This document shows positions 16,443 through 25,616 of a stretch of 64,000 bases of DNA, in pieces. The position numbers and the translations under genes were made by a program. Source of the stretch: 79-D21 sp022839995 (GTDB lineage: Bacteria; Synergistota; Synergistia; Synergistales; 79-D21). Every line of letters starts with the position of its first letter. Position 1 is the stretch's first letter. The notes below the pieces were generated by a model. It made no database searches. It was not told where the DNA came from and saw nothing but the letters and a program-made list of their open reading frames with translations. The DNA is taken from positions 45,102 to 109,101 of the forward strand of contig JALHIN010000002.1 in the NCBI GenBank assembly GCA_022839995.1, in the 5' to 3' direction.

Positions 16443-17475
16443 TTCGCGGCTTCGGGCTCGCCTCGGTTCCTTCATCGAGCCTGCCGTATACAGGCGCCTT
16501 TCGCGAGGAACGATCCGCGAACTGGAACTCTTCCTTCTCGATTCCGCGTACGCGGAGAGCTACCGTGCCCACTTGGTTTCTCTCGAGACATCCCCCCTGG
16601 CCCGGATCGAAATGGCCGTTTCCCTGGGGATCGCGGAGCGTATCCGGACGACCGTCAACCTCGCCCAGGGAGAACCCCGGGAACTGATGAAAGTGGTGAC
16701 GAACCGATCGGATCTTCACAACGCAAGGATGGTCCTTCGAGGCCTCGCCCTTGGACACGACCCTCTTAAAAAACCGAGCTGGCATGCGTACGGGGAGCTC
16801 AGTCCCGGATTCTTCGACTCGCTATGGAATTCGAAAAAGATCCTCGATGCCCGGGAAAAATGCCTCGCCAACGGGGACCCCTTGGCCCTGGCGCTGGGCG
16901 AAGCCCTTGAAGTGCGGCAAAGAGGGGAAACTCTACCGCTTGCCGAAAGGCACCTCCTCAACGCCTACCTGAGCTACCAGAACGGTCACTTCCGCAAAAT
17001 CGGGGGGACCGGAAGCCAAACCGCCCTTGAAGTCATGGGGCGCTCGGTCGACCTGTGGAACATCGGGATCTGGTTCAGGAACCGGCGTGAAAAGGGAAAG
17101 GACAACAGCGAACCCATTCCGTTCCTGCAATTTGGCAAGTGGCTTTCGAACGAACGGCTCGAAACCAGCGATTCGGTGAGAGCGCTCGTCGGAGGCACCC
17201 CCTGGTTCGACGGGATCCGCGACCTCGGCATAGATCTCGAAACGGTCTCACCAAGGGTCCTGCAGCGGGAATTCAACTCCGCTTTCTGGCGGTGGCAATC
17301 GTTCCTCTACCGCAGGAACCTCCTCGGTTTCGAAGTGGCCGTTTCCTATCTCGCCAGGCTACTGCTGGAATGGCAAAACATCAACATCCTTGCGGTGGGG
17401 CTGGCGCTCGGCCACAGCCCCGACGGAATCGCAGGACGTCTGATCGACGTCAGCGGGGAGGAGCGTTCCGGATGA
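16405..17475 (+). CDS. atpC: V/A-type ATPase subunit C (central-stalk socket, d homologue)
   Basis: A 356-residue, mostly helical, soluble protein, the length expected for subunit C/d, which caps the K ring and receives the D-F shaft. Features are the N-terminal YEYLNSRLRARLG and the later YLSYQNGHFRKIGG and LLLEWQNINILAVGLALG helices. The ATG lies inside the 3' end of the E gene, and the stop overlaps F as ATGA. Similarity is lower than for A or B, but order and size support the call. Confidence 0.9.
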   Translation: MSSNRSPNYEYLNSRLRARLGSFIEPAVYRRLSRGTIRELELFLLDSAYAESYRAHLVSLETSPLARIEMAVSLGIAERIRTTVNLAQGEPRELMKVVTNRSDLHNARMVLRGLALGHDPLKKPSWHAYGELSPGFFDSLWNSKKILDAREKCLANGDPLALALGEALEVRQRGETLPLAERHLLNAYLSYQNGHFRKIGGTGSQTALEVMGRSVDLWNIGIWFRNRREKGKDNSEPIPFLQFGKWLSNERLETSDSVRALVGGTPWFDGIRDLGIDLETVSPRVLQREFNSAFWRWQSFLYRRNLLGFEVAVSYLARLLLEWQNINILAVGLALGHSPDGIAGRLIDVSGEERSG

Positions 17476-17744
17476 AGAACCCCGGGTCGGATCATCGGGC
17501 AATCGTCCTCGGAGAGCAGATCTTTGTCGACCTTTGGGCCCTGCTGGGATTTGAAGGAGTCGTCTGTGAAGACCCCTCCTCTGTGGGGGAGATCCTGAAG
17601 ACCTTGCTCGACGGAAGCGTCTCGCTGGTAGTCGTCGAAGAGGGCTGGTTCGAGAAAGTCCCCGAATTCGTGAGGAATCGGCTGTCGAAAATGCAGAAAC
17701 CGGTCTGGGTCGCCTTTCCAGGCCTGAAATCATCTCTTGGTTGA
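17472..17744 (+). CDS. atpF: V/A-type ATPase subunit F (rotor shaft)
   Basis: A 90-residue protein with the alternating hydrophobic strands of subunit F (RAIVLGEQIFVDLWALLGFE, SVSLVVVEEGWFE), which sits on subunit D in the rotor and affects ATP hydrolysis in related enzymes. Bacterial F subunits are 100-110 residues, so this is slightly short. The ATG overlaps the subunit C stop; a nine-base gap leads to subunit A. Assignment rests on size, fold pattern and position between C and A. Confidence 0.85.
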   Translation: MKNPGSDHRAIVLGEQIFVDLWALLGFEGVVCEDPSSVGEILKTLLDGSVSLVVVEEGWFEKVPEFVRNRLSKMQKPVWVAFPGLKSSLG

Positions 17745-17753
17745 GGTGAGGGC

Positions 17754-19514
17754 ATGACAAACGTAGGCAGTGTCGTCGGGATCTCAGGCCCCGTTGTCCG
17801 TGCATCCGTCTCTTTCCCGGTCCGGATGTTCGAAATCGTCCGTGCAGGAAAAGAATCCCTTCTCGGGGAGGTCATCCGGATTCGCGGCAACACGGTTGAC
17901 ATCCAGGTGTACGAAGAAACCTCCGGGATGAGGGTTGGGGAGCCCGTGGAATTTTCAGGCGAACTTCTCTCCGTGGAACTTGGACCGGGCCTTTTGGGAA
18001 GCGTCCTCGACGGAATCGGGCGCCCTCTCGCCCGTTTGCGTGAGGAAGGACTCTATATCAACCGGGGAGCAAATGTCCGAACGCTCGATGAATCCAGAGA
18101 ATGGCTGTTTTCGCCTTTGAAAAAGGCGGGAGACCCAGTCCGGCCGGGCGAACCCATCGGGATGGTGCCTGAAGGGACTCGAATCAGGCACAGGGTCATG
18201 TTGCCCCCCGACAGCCCCCCTGGGCGCATCGATTGGATCGCCCCCGAAAGCGGCGTCACCCTTCGTGATCCCCTATGCCGCCTGGAAAGCGGAAGGGAAA
18301 TCCGTCTTTCCCATCGCTGGGAGGTCCGTAGAGGACGTCCCTTTGCTGCCAGGCTGCCCTTCAACAGGCCCCTCCTGACCGGCCAGCGCATCCTCGACAC
18401 GCTTTTTCCCATGGCTCTCGGTGGGGCCGCAGTCATCCCAGGCGGGTTCGGAACCGGCAAGACGGTGACGCAGCAATCCCTCGCCAAGTGGTGCAATGCC
18501 GACATCATCGTGTATATCGGTTGCGGAGAACGGGGGAACGAAATGACCGAGGTCCTCGAGGAATTCCCGAACCTCATGGATCCCTATTACAGCGTGCCCC
18601 TGATGGAACGGATGGTCCTGATCGCCAATACCTCGAACATGCCGGTGGCTGCACGCGAAGCCAGCATTTACCTTGGCATGACGATCGCGGAGTTTTACAG
18701 GGACATGGGGTACGCTGTCGCGATCATGGCGGACTCCACCTCCCGCTGGGCCGAAGCCTTGCGGGAGATCGGCGGCAGGCTGGAGGAAATGCCCGGGGAA
18801 GAGGGGTACCCGGCCTATCTCGGAACCCGCCTGGCCCAATACTACGAAAGGGCAGGGAGAGTCAGGCCCCTTGGAGACCCGGAAACGGAAGGCTCCATCT
18901 CGGTCATCAACGCGGTCAGTCCTCCCGGCGGCGATTTTTCCGAACCCGTCACCCAATCCAGCCTGCGCCTTTCAGGGGCCTTCTGGGCTCTTGACAAGTC
19001 CCTGGCACAACAGCGGCATTTTCCTGCGATCAACTGGCAGAACAGCTACACGCTTTACGACGAGTCCCTCTCCGGCTTTTTCCGGCAAGAACTCGGAGAA
19101 GAGTGGAAGGCCTTACGTTTCTTCCTTTCCGAGCGGCTTTCGAAAGAGAAAGCCCTGCTGGAACTGGTCCAACTGGTGGGACGGGACGGCCTTTCCGAAC
19201 AGGACAAGTGGACCCTGAACCTTTCGGAACTCTTCCGCGTCGTCTACCTGCAGCAAAACGCGTTCGACAGCATAGACGCCTATTGTTCGCTGCAAAAGAT
19301 GAAGGGCCTCCTGGAAACGTTGAGGCACCTGGACGCCCTTGTCTCGGAAAGACTCGCCCAGGGAGTCCTTTTCGAACAGATCTCGGAAATCCCCCTCAGG
19401 ACCGGTCTCCTCAGGCTCAGGGGAATTCCTGACCTGGAGTTTCCCTCCAGCGCCGAGGCCTGGCTGGCAGAAATCCAGGGGATTCTAGGTTCGATCGAGG
19501 TGGTCGTACGATGA
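17754..19514 (+). CDS. atpA: V/A-type ATPase catalytic subunit A
   Basis: A 586-residue catalytic subunit. The nucleotide site is GGFGTGKT (P-loop, near residue 233) with the catalytic Glu in GCGERGNEMTEVLEEF. The extra non-homologous region that distinguishes A from F-type beta lies between about 115 and 190 (GDPVRPGEPIGMV onward). MADSTSRWAEALREI and NWQNSYTLY are further conserved segments. There is no intein. Together with B it forms the A3B3 head that makes or hydrolyses ATP. The ATG follows TTGAGGTGAGGGC, and the stop overlaps B as ATGA. Confidence 0.98.
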   Translation: MTNVGSVVGISGPVVRASVSFPVRMFEIVRAGKESLLGEVIRIRGNTVDIQVYEETSGMRVGEPVEFSGELLSVELGPGLLGSVLDGIGRPLARLREEGLYINRGANVRTLDESREWLFSPLKKAGDPVRPGEPIGMVPEGTRIRHRVMLPPDSPPGRIDWIAPESGVTLRDPLCRLESGREIRLSHRWEVRRGRPFAARLPFNRPLLTGQRILDTLFPMALGGAAVIPGGFGTGKTVTQQSLAKWCNADIIVYIGCGERGNEMTEVLEEFPNLMDPYYSVPLMERMVLIANTSNMPVAAREASIYLGMTIAEFYRDMGYAVAIMADSTSRWAEALREIGGRLEEMPGEEGYPAYLGTRLAQYYERAGRVRPLGDPETEGSISVINAVSPPGGDFSEPVTQSSLRLSGAFWALDKSLAQQRHFPAINWQNSYTLYDESLSGFFRQELGEEWKALRFFLSERLSKEKALLELVQLVGRDGLSEQDKWTLNLSELFRVVYLQQNAFDSIDAYCSLQKMKGLLETLRHLDALVSERLAQGVLFEQISEIPLRTGLLRLRGIPDLEFPSSAEAWLAEIQGILGSIEVVVR

Positions 19515-20902
19515 ACCTTTACCGTGAAGGGTACTGTTCGGTCCAGGGGATCGTGGGCCCTCTCCTGATGGTTTCCGGAGTCAGGGAAGCTGGGTTCGGG
19601 GAAAAGGTCCTGATCGAAACCCCGGAGGGGAAACGGACCGGGCAGGTTCTGCAGGTCGACGGCGACCTTTGCGCCATCCAGGTTTTCGAGGGAACGATGG
19701 GGCTCCATTCAGGCGGAACGACGGTGTGGCTGGAAAGGGATATCGTTCGGATGCCCGTGGGCCTTTCCCTCCTCGGGAGGGTCCTTGACGGGCGGGGACG
19801 CCCCGTCGACGGGAAACCCCTCGGCTTCATCGAAAAGACCATTCCGGTGAACGGGTTGCCCCTGAACCCCGTTGCCCGGACAAGTCCCAATTCTTTTGTC
19901 GAAACCGGGATCTCCACGATCGACTTGATGAACACCCTCGTGAGGGGACAGAAGCTGCCGATCTTTTCGGGAGCCGGACTGCCTGCAAACCGCCTGGCCG
20001 CTCAGATCGTCCGTCAATCCCGGGTTCCCGGCAAGGAAACTTCCTTCGTCGTCGTCTTTGCCGCGATCGGCATCACAGCCCGAGAAGCCCGGTATTTTCT
20101 CGACGATTTCGAAACAACCGGGGCTTTGAACAACGGCGTGTTTTTCATCAATCTTGCCAGCGATTCGGCCGTCGAGCGCCTTCTGACCCCCAGGCTCGCC
20201 CTGAGCGTGGCGGAGTACTTTGCCTTTGAAAAGTCGTACGACGTCCTCGTCGTCATGACGGACATGCTGCATTATTGCGAAGCCTTGAGAGAGGTCAGCG
20301 CGGCGAGGGAGGAAGTCCCCGGCAGAAGGGGCTTTCCCGGTTACATGTACTCCGACCTCGCCAGCCTCTACGAAAGGGCAGGCTGCGTCCATGGAATCTC
20401 GGGCAGCGTGACGCAGATCCCCATCATCACGATGCCGGACGACGACATGACCCATCCTGTCGTCGACCTTTCCGGCTACATCACGGAAGGGCAGATCGTC
20501 CTGGACAGGAGTCTCCACGACCGCGGCATCTATCCCCCGGTGAACGTGCTTCCAAGCCTGAGCCGGTTGATGAACAAGGGAATCGGAAAAGGGAGGACGG
20601 TCGCAGAGCACCGTTCCATGGCAGACCAGCTGTACGCAGCCTATGCCCGTTCCCGCGAGCTTGAGCGGCTCAAGCTGATCGTGGGAGAAGAGGGACTTTC
20701 CGCTCTCGAACACCGTTACATCCGGTTTGGAACGGTATTCGAGAAGAATTTCGTGAACCAGGGTGAAACCAGAAGGGATCTCCGCGAATCCCTCGAGAAA
20801 TCGTGGGAACCTTTGGCGGAACTGCCCCCTTCGGAACTTTACAGGCTTCCGGACGACCTTGTCGAAAGCCGCATGGGAAGGTCCGTGACCCTTCCATCAT
20901 GA
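19511..20902 (+). CDS. atpB: V/A-type ATPase regulatory subunit B
   Basis: A 463-residue non-catalytic partner of subunit A. The P-loop is degenerate, as is normal (FSGAGLPANRLAAQI), and the Arg finger region and YMYSDLASLYERAG are present. ATGA overlaps join it to A upstream and to D downstream, which should help keep A and B in equal amounts. The length is usual for bacterial and archaeal B subunits. Confidence 0.98.
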   Translation: MNLYREGYCSVQGIVGPLLMVSGVREAGFGEKVLIETPEGKRTGQVLQVDGDLCAIQVFEGTMGLHSGGTTVWLERDIVRMPVGLSLLGRVLDGRGRPVDGKPLGFIEKTIPVNGLPLNPVARTSPNSFVETGISTIDLMNTLVRGQKLPIFSGAGLPANRLAAQIVRQSRVPGKETSFVVVFAAIGITAREARYFLDDFETTGALNNGVFFINLASDSAVERLLTPRLALSVAEYFAFEKSYDVLVVMTDMLHYCEALREVSAAREEVPGRRGFPGYMYSDLASLYERAGCVHGISGSVTQIPIITMPDDDMTHPVVDLSGYITEGQIVLDRSLHDRGIYPPVNVLPSLSRLMNKGIGKGRTVAEHRSMADQLYAAYARSRELERLKLIVGEEGLSALEHRYIRFGTVFEKNFVNQGETRRDLRESLEKSWEPLAELPPSELYRLPDDLVESRMGRSVTLPS

Positions 20903-21594
20903 ACAGGCCTCCGACCAGGGACCAACTGCTATCGCTGAGACGGCAGATTGTCGTCGTCCAGTACGGCAAAATGCTCCTGGAAAAGAAGCGCGACGCGTTG
21001 ATCCGGGCGATCGAGGAAGACCGACGGGTCTTTCGGGAGATCGAAAAGCAGTTCCTCGACCTTTGCGGGAAGCTTTCCTTTTCCTACTCCCTTGTCCGCA
21101 TCTTCGACGGGAATTTCGCCCTTCGCGTCCTGAAACCGGTTTCACCCCCGCTGGCAATTCGGTCCACCGTTCACGTCCTGGTGGGGTGCCGCTACCCTCA
21201 GTTCCAAAGTCCGTACGAAGGGCTCGCAGCGGAGTCGGAAGGGCTGGCTTACGATCCCGCCCTGGCGTCCCTGAACCTGGACGACCTGTTGAAACTGCTG
21301 GAAGAAGGGAAATGGCTGGTCTGGGAATTCATCAACAAGAAGGCAAAGCTCCAGGCCCTGGATCGTGAATTGAAAAAAACCCTCCAGAAAATCAACACCC
21401 TTCAGCATCTCCTGCTCCCCTCCCTCGAAAGGGACCTGAAGCGGATCCGGGAAACCCTTTCCGAAAGGGAGCGGCAGGAACTCTTCACCATCAAGAGGCT
21501 TAGGACCAAGACGATCCGCAGGCAAAATCCGTTCAAGCCGGAAAGGATCCCCCAGGGATGTTCAACGAACCCTTCAAACCCGGCATCATCGTGA
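20899..21594 (+). CDS. atpD: V/A-type ATPase subunit D (central rotor shaft)
   Basis: A 231-residue protein with the long N- and C-terminal helices of subunit D that form the coiled-coil shaft inside A3B3: LLSLRRQIVVVQYGKMLLEKKRDAL at the start and LQALDRELKKTLQKINTLQHL towards the end. The ATG at 20899 overlaps the B stop. The last 37 bases overlap the DUF951 gene. It closes the ATPase set. Confidence 0.93.
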   Translation: MNRPPTRDQLLSLRRQIVVVQYGKMLLEKKRDALIRAIEEDRRVFREIEKQFLDLCGKLSFSYSLVRIFDGNFALRVLKPVSPPLAIRSTVHVLVGCRYPQFQSPYEGLAAESEGLAYDPALASLNLDDLLKLLEEGKWLVWEFINKKAKLQALDRELKKTLQKINTLQHLLLPSLERDLKRIRETLSERERQELFTIKRLRTKTIRRQNPFKPERIPQGCSTNPSNPASS

Positions 21595-21749
21595 AACTCC
21601 GCAAACCTCACGCCTGCGGGAGCGACAGGTGGAGGATCGTCCTCGTGGGAGCGTTGCTCGAGCTGGAGTGTCTCGGATGCGGAAAGAGACAGGCCTTCGA
21701 CCCACTCGACCTTCGACGCCTGGTCCGTAGCCGCGAGGGACGGCCGTGA
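21558..21749 (+). CDS. DUF951 family small protein
   Basis: A 63-residue protein with IIVKLRKPHACGSDRWRIV and a later LECLGCGKRQ: the KPH-CG...W and C-x-x-C pattern of DUF951, small proteins of unknown function that are common in Firmicutes. The Cys pairs could bind zinc. The gene starts inside the atpD 3' end and its TGA overlaps the rlmH GTG. Confidence 0.85.
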   Translation: MFNEPFKPGIIVKLRKPHACGSDRWRIVLVGALLELECLGCGKRQAFDPLDLRRLVRSREGRP

Positions 21750-22210
21750 AGCTCCTTTTTCTCAGCGTCGGCCGAATGAAGTCGGAGCCGCTAAGGGCAA
21801 TCTTTTCGGAATATATCCATCGGATTTCCCGGCTCTGCCCCGTTTGCTGCGAAACCGTCCGGGAAAGCCGGGCAAGGGTTCCCCAAATCATGCGCGAAGA
21901 GGAAGGCGAACGGATCCTCAGGATGGTTTCAGAACGGGACACGGTCGTTCTCCTGGACGAACACGGGAAAATGATGCCCAGCCTTACCTATGCCAGGTGG
22001 TTATCGAATAGAATAGAATCGTCGGCGGGAAGGCTCTGCCTCGTTGTGGGGGGAGCCTACGGTGTTTCTTCCGCAGTTCGGGATAGGGCAGATGAAACCC
22101 TTGCCCTCTCTTCGATGACGTTTCCCCACGAACTCTGCCTCGTGATCCTGGCCGAGCAGGTTTACAGAGCGTTTTCGATCCTGGAGGGATCATCCTATCA
22201 TCACGATTGA
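21746..22210 (+). CDS. rlmH: 23S rRNA (pseudouridine1915-N3)-methyltransferase RlmH
   Basis: A 154-residue SPOUT-class enzyme that methylates pseudouridine 1915 in helix 69 of 23S rRNA at a late step of ribosome maturation. Diagnostic parts are the N-terminal MKLLFLSVGRMKSEPLR, LCLVVGGAYGVSSAV in the trefoil knot (AdoMet site), and the C-terminal FPHELCLVILAEQVYRAFSI. The GTG start overlaps the DUF951 stop (GTGA). Confidence 0.96.
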   Translation: MKLLFLSVGRMKSEPLRAIFSEYIHRISRLCPVCCETVRESRARVPQIMREEEGERILRMVSERDTVVLLDEHGKMMPSLTYARWLSNRIESSAGRLCLVVGGAYGVSSAVRDRADETLALSSMTFPHELCLVILAEQVYRAFSILEGSSYHHD

Positions 22211-22236
22211 AACCGAAAACCGAGGAGGGAAAACCG

Positions 22237-22545
22237 TTGAAATTCGACAAGATTCTCAAGCAAGCGCAAAAGATGCAGGCGGACATGGCCAGAATCCAGG
22301 AAGAACTGGCCAACGAGCGGATCGAGGGGTTGGCCGGAGGAGGGATGGTCAAAGCCACCGTGAACGGACAGGGGGACATCCTGGCGATCCACCTGGAGAG
22401 GGAAGTCATCGACCCGGAAGACAAGGAAATGCTGGAGGACCTGATCGTAGCGGCAATCAACGACGCCGTTAGGAAAAGCCGTGAAGTCGCCGGCCAGCGC
22501 ATGAGCGGCATCACGGGCGGCATGGCTTTTCCCGGCCTAGTGTGA
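22237..22545 (+). CDS. YbaB/EbfC family nucleoid-associated protein
   Basis: A 102-residue DNA-binding dimer of the YbaB/EbfC family, usually encoded just before recR as here. It has FDKILKQAQKMQADMARIQEEL, GMVKATVNGQGDILAIHL and the helical end AAINDAVRKSREVAGQ. The TTG start at 22237 was chosen because GAGGAGGGAAAACC lies directly upstream; an in-frame TTG ten codons earlier has no ribosome site. Confidence 0.92.
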   Translation: MKFDKILKQAQKMQADMARIQEELANERIEGLAGGGMVKATVNGQGDILAIHLEREVIDPEDKEMLEDLIVAAINDAVRKSREVAGQRMSGITGGMAFPGLV

Positions 22546-22562
22546 CAGGGAAGGGATTCCGC

Positions 22563-23174
22563 TTGTCCTCGCCTTCGCCTATCGAAAAACTGTCTTCTCT
22601 TCTGTGCCGTCTGCCCGGGATCGGAGAAAAAAGCGCCCGGAGGATCGTCTTCCACCTGATGGCTCAACCTGAAGAGTTTTGCCGGGAATTTGCCGAGGCG
22701 GTCCGCTCGCTCAAAGAACGCCTTCACCCGTGTCCGGAATGCGGGAACTATACCGAAGAGGACCCGTGTCCCATCTGTGGGGACCCTTTCCGTGACAGGA
22801 CGGTGATGTGTGTCGTCGAAACCGCGGAGGACCTCGTTTGCCTGGAGCAGGCATCCGTATTCAGCGGACTCTACCAGGTCCTGGGGGGACGGGTTTCTCC
22901 GATGGACGGAGAGGAAATCGACCGTCGAATCCTGGAAACGCTTCAGCGCAGGATTCGTCAATATGGCGTCAAGGAGGTCATCATCGCGACCAACCCCTGC
23001 GTGGAAGGAGACCTGACCTACTTCGCCGTCGTCGATGCCCTCAAGGGCAGCGGGGCTCGGCTTTCCAGGCTGGCTTACGGACTTCCCGTCGGGGGAAGCA
23101 TCGGGTACGCGGATCGGGTCACACTCCACGCTGCACTCGAAGCTCGACGGCAGGTCGCGGAAACGGGATCCTAA
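22563..23174 (+). CDS. recR: Recombination mediator RecR
   Basis: A 203-residue RecR, which with RecF/RecO loads RecA on gapped DNA. It has the N-terminal HhH (LPGIGEKSARRIVFHL), the four-Cys zinc finger (CPECGNYTEEDPCPIC) and the Toprim domain (VVETAEDLV through LPVGGSIGYAD). TTG at 22563 is taken as the start because GGGAAGGG is seven bases upstream; a GTG at 22542 overlapping the ybaB stop would add seven residues but has no visible ribosome site. Confidence 0.95.
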   Translation: MSSPSPIEKLSSLLCRLPGIGEKSARRIVFHLMAQPEEFCREFAEAVRSLKERLHPCPECGNYTEEDPCPICGDPFRDRTVMCVVETAEDLVCLEQASVFSGLYQVLGGRVSPMDGEEIDRRILETLQRRIRQYGVKEVIIATNPCVEGDLTYFAVVDALKGSGARLSRLAYGLPVGGSIGYADRVTLHAALEARRQVAETGS

Positions 23175-23207
23175 CCCGTCTTCCTCCAAGGAAGGAGTGA
23201 TGAGAAC

Positions 23208-24371
23208 ATGGCAGAAGGGTTCGGCAGGATTTTGAAAGCGGGGACCCGCATCCTTTTCTCCCTTCTGGGAGGCGTTGCCGGGTACCAGGTCGCTCAGATC
23301 CTCCTGCGGCAGGGTTGGTGGAAGGGAGTATCCATGAGCCACATCGTGGCGATCAACCTCCTCTTTATCGGGTCCCTGTCCTTAGTCGGCTTTATCCTTA
23401 GCATTTATTTCGTTAAAGCGTTGGTCTTCATCGGAACCTTTTCGGAGCGCCAACTCCAATCCACAAGCTGGCACGATCTCTCCGTCTCCGTGATCGGCCT
23501 GATCGTTGGACTTCTGGTGGCAAACCTGATCGCACTGCCCTTTTCCGGGCTTCCCGCGGTCGGAAGCTACATTGCGGTGCTGCTGAACCTGACGCTCGGG
23601 TACTTGGGAGTACGGATCTTTTCGAGGCGCCGGGATGAAATCCTGAACATGTGGTCATCGCTCGGGGGATTGAAAGGGAAGCTGGTCTTTCGCGGAAAGA
23701 AAGGGAAACAGGCTCAATCCCAGGGCCAGGAAGACCTTTTCCTCGAGGAAAACCGTGAAACGCCCCCAAAAATCCTCGACACGAGCGTGATCATCGACGG
23801 ACGAATCCTGGATATCGCGAAGGCAGGGTTTCTTGAGGGCCCGATCGTCCTTCCGCGGTTTGTCCTGACCGAACTCCAGTCCGTTGCCGATTCGACCGAT
23901 CCGATCAAGCGCTCCAGGGGCCGCAGAGGGTTCGATGTCGTCAGCGAGCTGCAGAAACTCAAGGAAGTGCAGGTCCAGGTCCTGGAAGTGACCTTGAAAG
24001 ACCTGGGGCTCGAAGCGGTCGACGAAGCCCTGCTGGCATTGGCAAAACAGGCGGGAGGAAAAATCCTCACGACCGATTACAACCTCAACATGAGGGCCCA
24101 GGTCGAAAAAGTCGTGGTTCTGAACGTCAACGACCTGTCCAACTCTCTCAAACCCGTCCTCCTACCGGGGGAGAGCCTCACCGTGGACATTCTCCGGGAA
24201 GGCAAGGAACCCAACCAGGGAGTCGGATACCTGGAGGACGGAACGATGATCGTCGTAGAGGACGGACAGCGTCATATCGGAAGAAGGGTCGAGGTCTTCG
24301 TGACGTCCCTCCTGCAGACTTCGGCGGGCCGGATGATTTTCGGCCGGTTCGTGAGGGAGGTCCAGCGTTGA
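23208..24371 (+). CDS. PIN-TRAM domain membrane protein (YacL-like)
   Basis: A 387-residue protein with about four membrane segments (residues about 12-145), a PIN-type nuclease domain from about 187 (ILDTSVIIDGRILDIA with the acidic residues, later LTTDYNLN), and a C-terminal TRAM RNA-binding domain (LLPGESLTVDILREGKEPN, GYLEDGTMIVVEDG). The layout matches B. subtilis YacL, whose RNA target is not established. ATG with GGAAGGAG upstream; its stop overlaps ispDF (TTGA). Confidence 0.9.
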   Translation: MAEGFGRILKAGTRILFSLLGGVAGYQVAQILLRQGWWKGVSMSHIVAINLLFIGSLSLVGFILSIYFVKALVFIGTFSERQLQSTSWHDLSVSVIGLIVGLLVANLIALPFSGLPAVGSYIAVLLNLTLGYLGVRIFSRRRDEILNMWSSLGGLKGKLVFRGKKGKQAQSQGQEDLFLEENRETPPKILDTSVIIDGRILDIAKAGFLEGPIVLPRFVLTELQSVADSTDPIKRSRGRRGFDVVSELQKLKEVQVQVLEVTLKDLGLEAVDEALLALAKQAGGKILTTDYNLNMRAQVEKVVVLNVNDLSNSLKPVLLPGESLTVDILREGKEPNQGVGYLEDGTMIVVEDGQRHIGRRVEVFVTSLLQTSAGRMIFGRFVREVQR

Positions 24372-25528
24372 GGGAAGGCGTTTCCTTCATTGTCGTCGCA
24401 GCCGGAAAGGGCACTCGGTTTCGAGGGGGCGAACCGAAACAGTACGCCCTTGTTGCGGGTTATCCCCTCTGGAAATGGTCGGCGAAGATCGCCGATTCCC
24501 TTTTCTCGAAAGGGCTCGTCGATGAACTCGTCCTCGTGGTCCCTCCCGAAGGCCTCGAACGAGTTTCCGGTGAACTCCCGGGCCTGGGGGTGCCCGTCAC
24601 ACTCGAAACGGGAGGAAGCGAGAGGGGCATCTCCGTCATGAGAGGGCTGGCGGCGGCCCGAGGCAGGTTTGTCCTTGTTCATGATGCCGCACGCCCCCTG
24701 GTTTCCGAGGAACTTTGCCGCAAGCTGATCGCCGAGGCAAGGAATGCCGGGGGTGCGATCCCGGTACTGCCCGTTACGGACGCCTTGAAGCGCCTCCAAG
24801 GGAAAACCGTCACATCGGTCGGCAAGGAAGGGCTTTACCGGGCACAGACCCCGCAGGCCTTCGAGCGCGAGCCCCTGATGGCTGCGATGGCCGGCTTCGG
24901 CCCAAAAGCGGCCGACGAGTCCGAAGCCTGGATCGCAGCTGGAAGGCCGCTGGCGTTTGTCCCGGGCGAAACGGCCAATTTCAAGGTAACCTATCCCGAA
25001 GATCTTTCCCTGGCGGAGAAACTCCTTTCCGGAACCGTGGAATGGAGGACGGGGCATGGCTACGACGTTCATCCCCTCGTACCGGGAAGGCCCCTCGTCC
25101 TCGGCGGCATCCGAATCCCATCCAGCCTCGGGCTCGAGGGACACTCGGACGCCGACTGTATTTGCCATTCGGCTTCCGATGCCCTCCTGGGAGCGGCGGG
25201 ACTGCCGGATATCGGGACTCTTTTTCCGGCTTCGGATCCAAGTTTCAAAAACTTTTTCAGCCTCGACATCTTTCGGGACGCAGCGAAAAAGGTCCAGGCC
25301 GAAGGATGGGTTGTCCGGTGGCTCGACATCACCCTTGTGGCCCAGGTTCCCAAACTTGGACACTTCCTCGGCCAAATGCGTGCAACCATGGAGAAAGCCC
25401 TGGGGAGCCCTTCGGCAGGCCTTCGCCGGATCAACATCAAGGTCAAATCCGGAGAAGCGGTCGGTCCGGTCGGGGAAGGGAAATGCATGGAGTGTCACGC
25501 AATCGCCACGCTTTCAAGAAGGACTTGA
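24368..25528 (+). CDS. ispDF: Bifunctional 2-C-methyl-D-erythritol 4-phosphate cytidylyltransferase / MECDP synthase
   Basis: A 386-residue fusion of two non-consecutive MEP-pathway enzymes for isoprenoid precursors. The IspD half (residues 1-220) has FIVVAAGKGTRFRGGEPKQY, VHDAARPLVS and YRAQTPQAF. The IspF half (about 226-383) has the metal site GHGYDVHPL, GHSDADCICHSASDALLGAAG and later NIKVKSGEAVG. Such fusions are known in some bacteria, where IspE is separate. The TTG start overlaps the PIN-TRAM stop. Confidence 0.95.
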   Translation: MREGVSFIVVAAGKGTRFRGGEPKQYALVAGYPLWKWSAKIADSLFSKGLVDELVLVVPPEGLERVSGELPGLGVPVTLETGGSERGISVMRGLAAARGRFVLVHDAARPLVSEELCRKLIAEARNAGGAIPVLPVTDALKRLQGKTVTSVGKEGLYRAQTPQAFEREPLMAAMAGFGPKAADESEAWIAAGRPLAFVPGETANFKVTYPEDLSLAEKLLSGTVEWRTGHGYDVHPLVPGRPLVLGGIRIPSSLGLEGHSDADCICHSASDALLGAAGLPDIGTLFPASDPSFKNFFSLDIFRDAAKKVQAEGWVVRWLDITLVAQVPKLGHFLGQMRATMEKALGSPSAGLRRINIKVKSGEAVGPVGEGKCMECHAIATLSRRT

Positions 25529-25554
25529 AACAAGCCGGGATTCTCTTCGGGAAC

Positions 25555-25583
25555 TTGTCCCTGGGGGGATTTTCGGTTAGACT
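25555..25583 (+). promoter_or_regulatory. guaB promoter
   Basis: TTGTCC (25555-25560) and TAGACT (25578-25583) are 17 bases apart, ending 33 bases before the guaB GTG. This implies that guaB is transcribed separately from the long operon before it. Confidence 0.6.
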
Positions 25584-25616
25584 TCCGCAAAGTGTCCACC
25601 GGGAGGTGCGAGAATC

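Noticed and set aside
21984..23342. Long minus-strand open frame (452 codons) across rlmH, ybaB and recR
   Set aside because: It is antisense to three well-recognised genes, has no ribosome site, and its translation is rich in Pro, Arg and Ser without any motif; this is the usual shadow of G+C-rich coding DNA.
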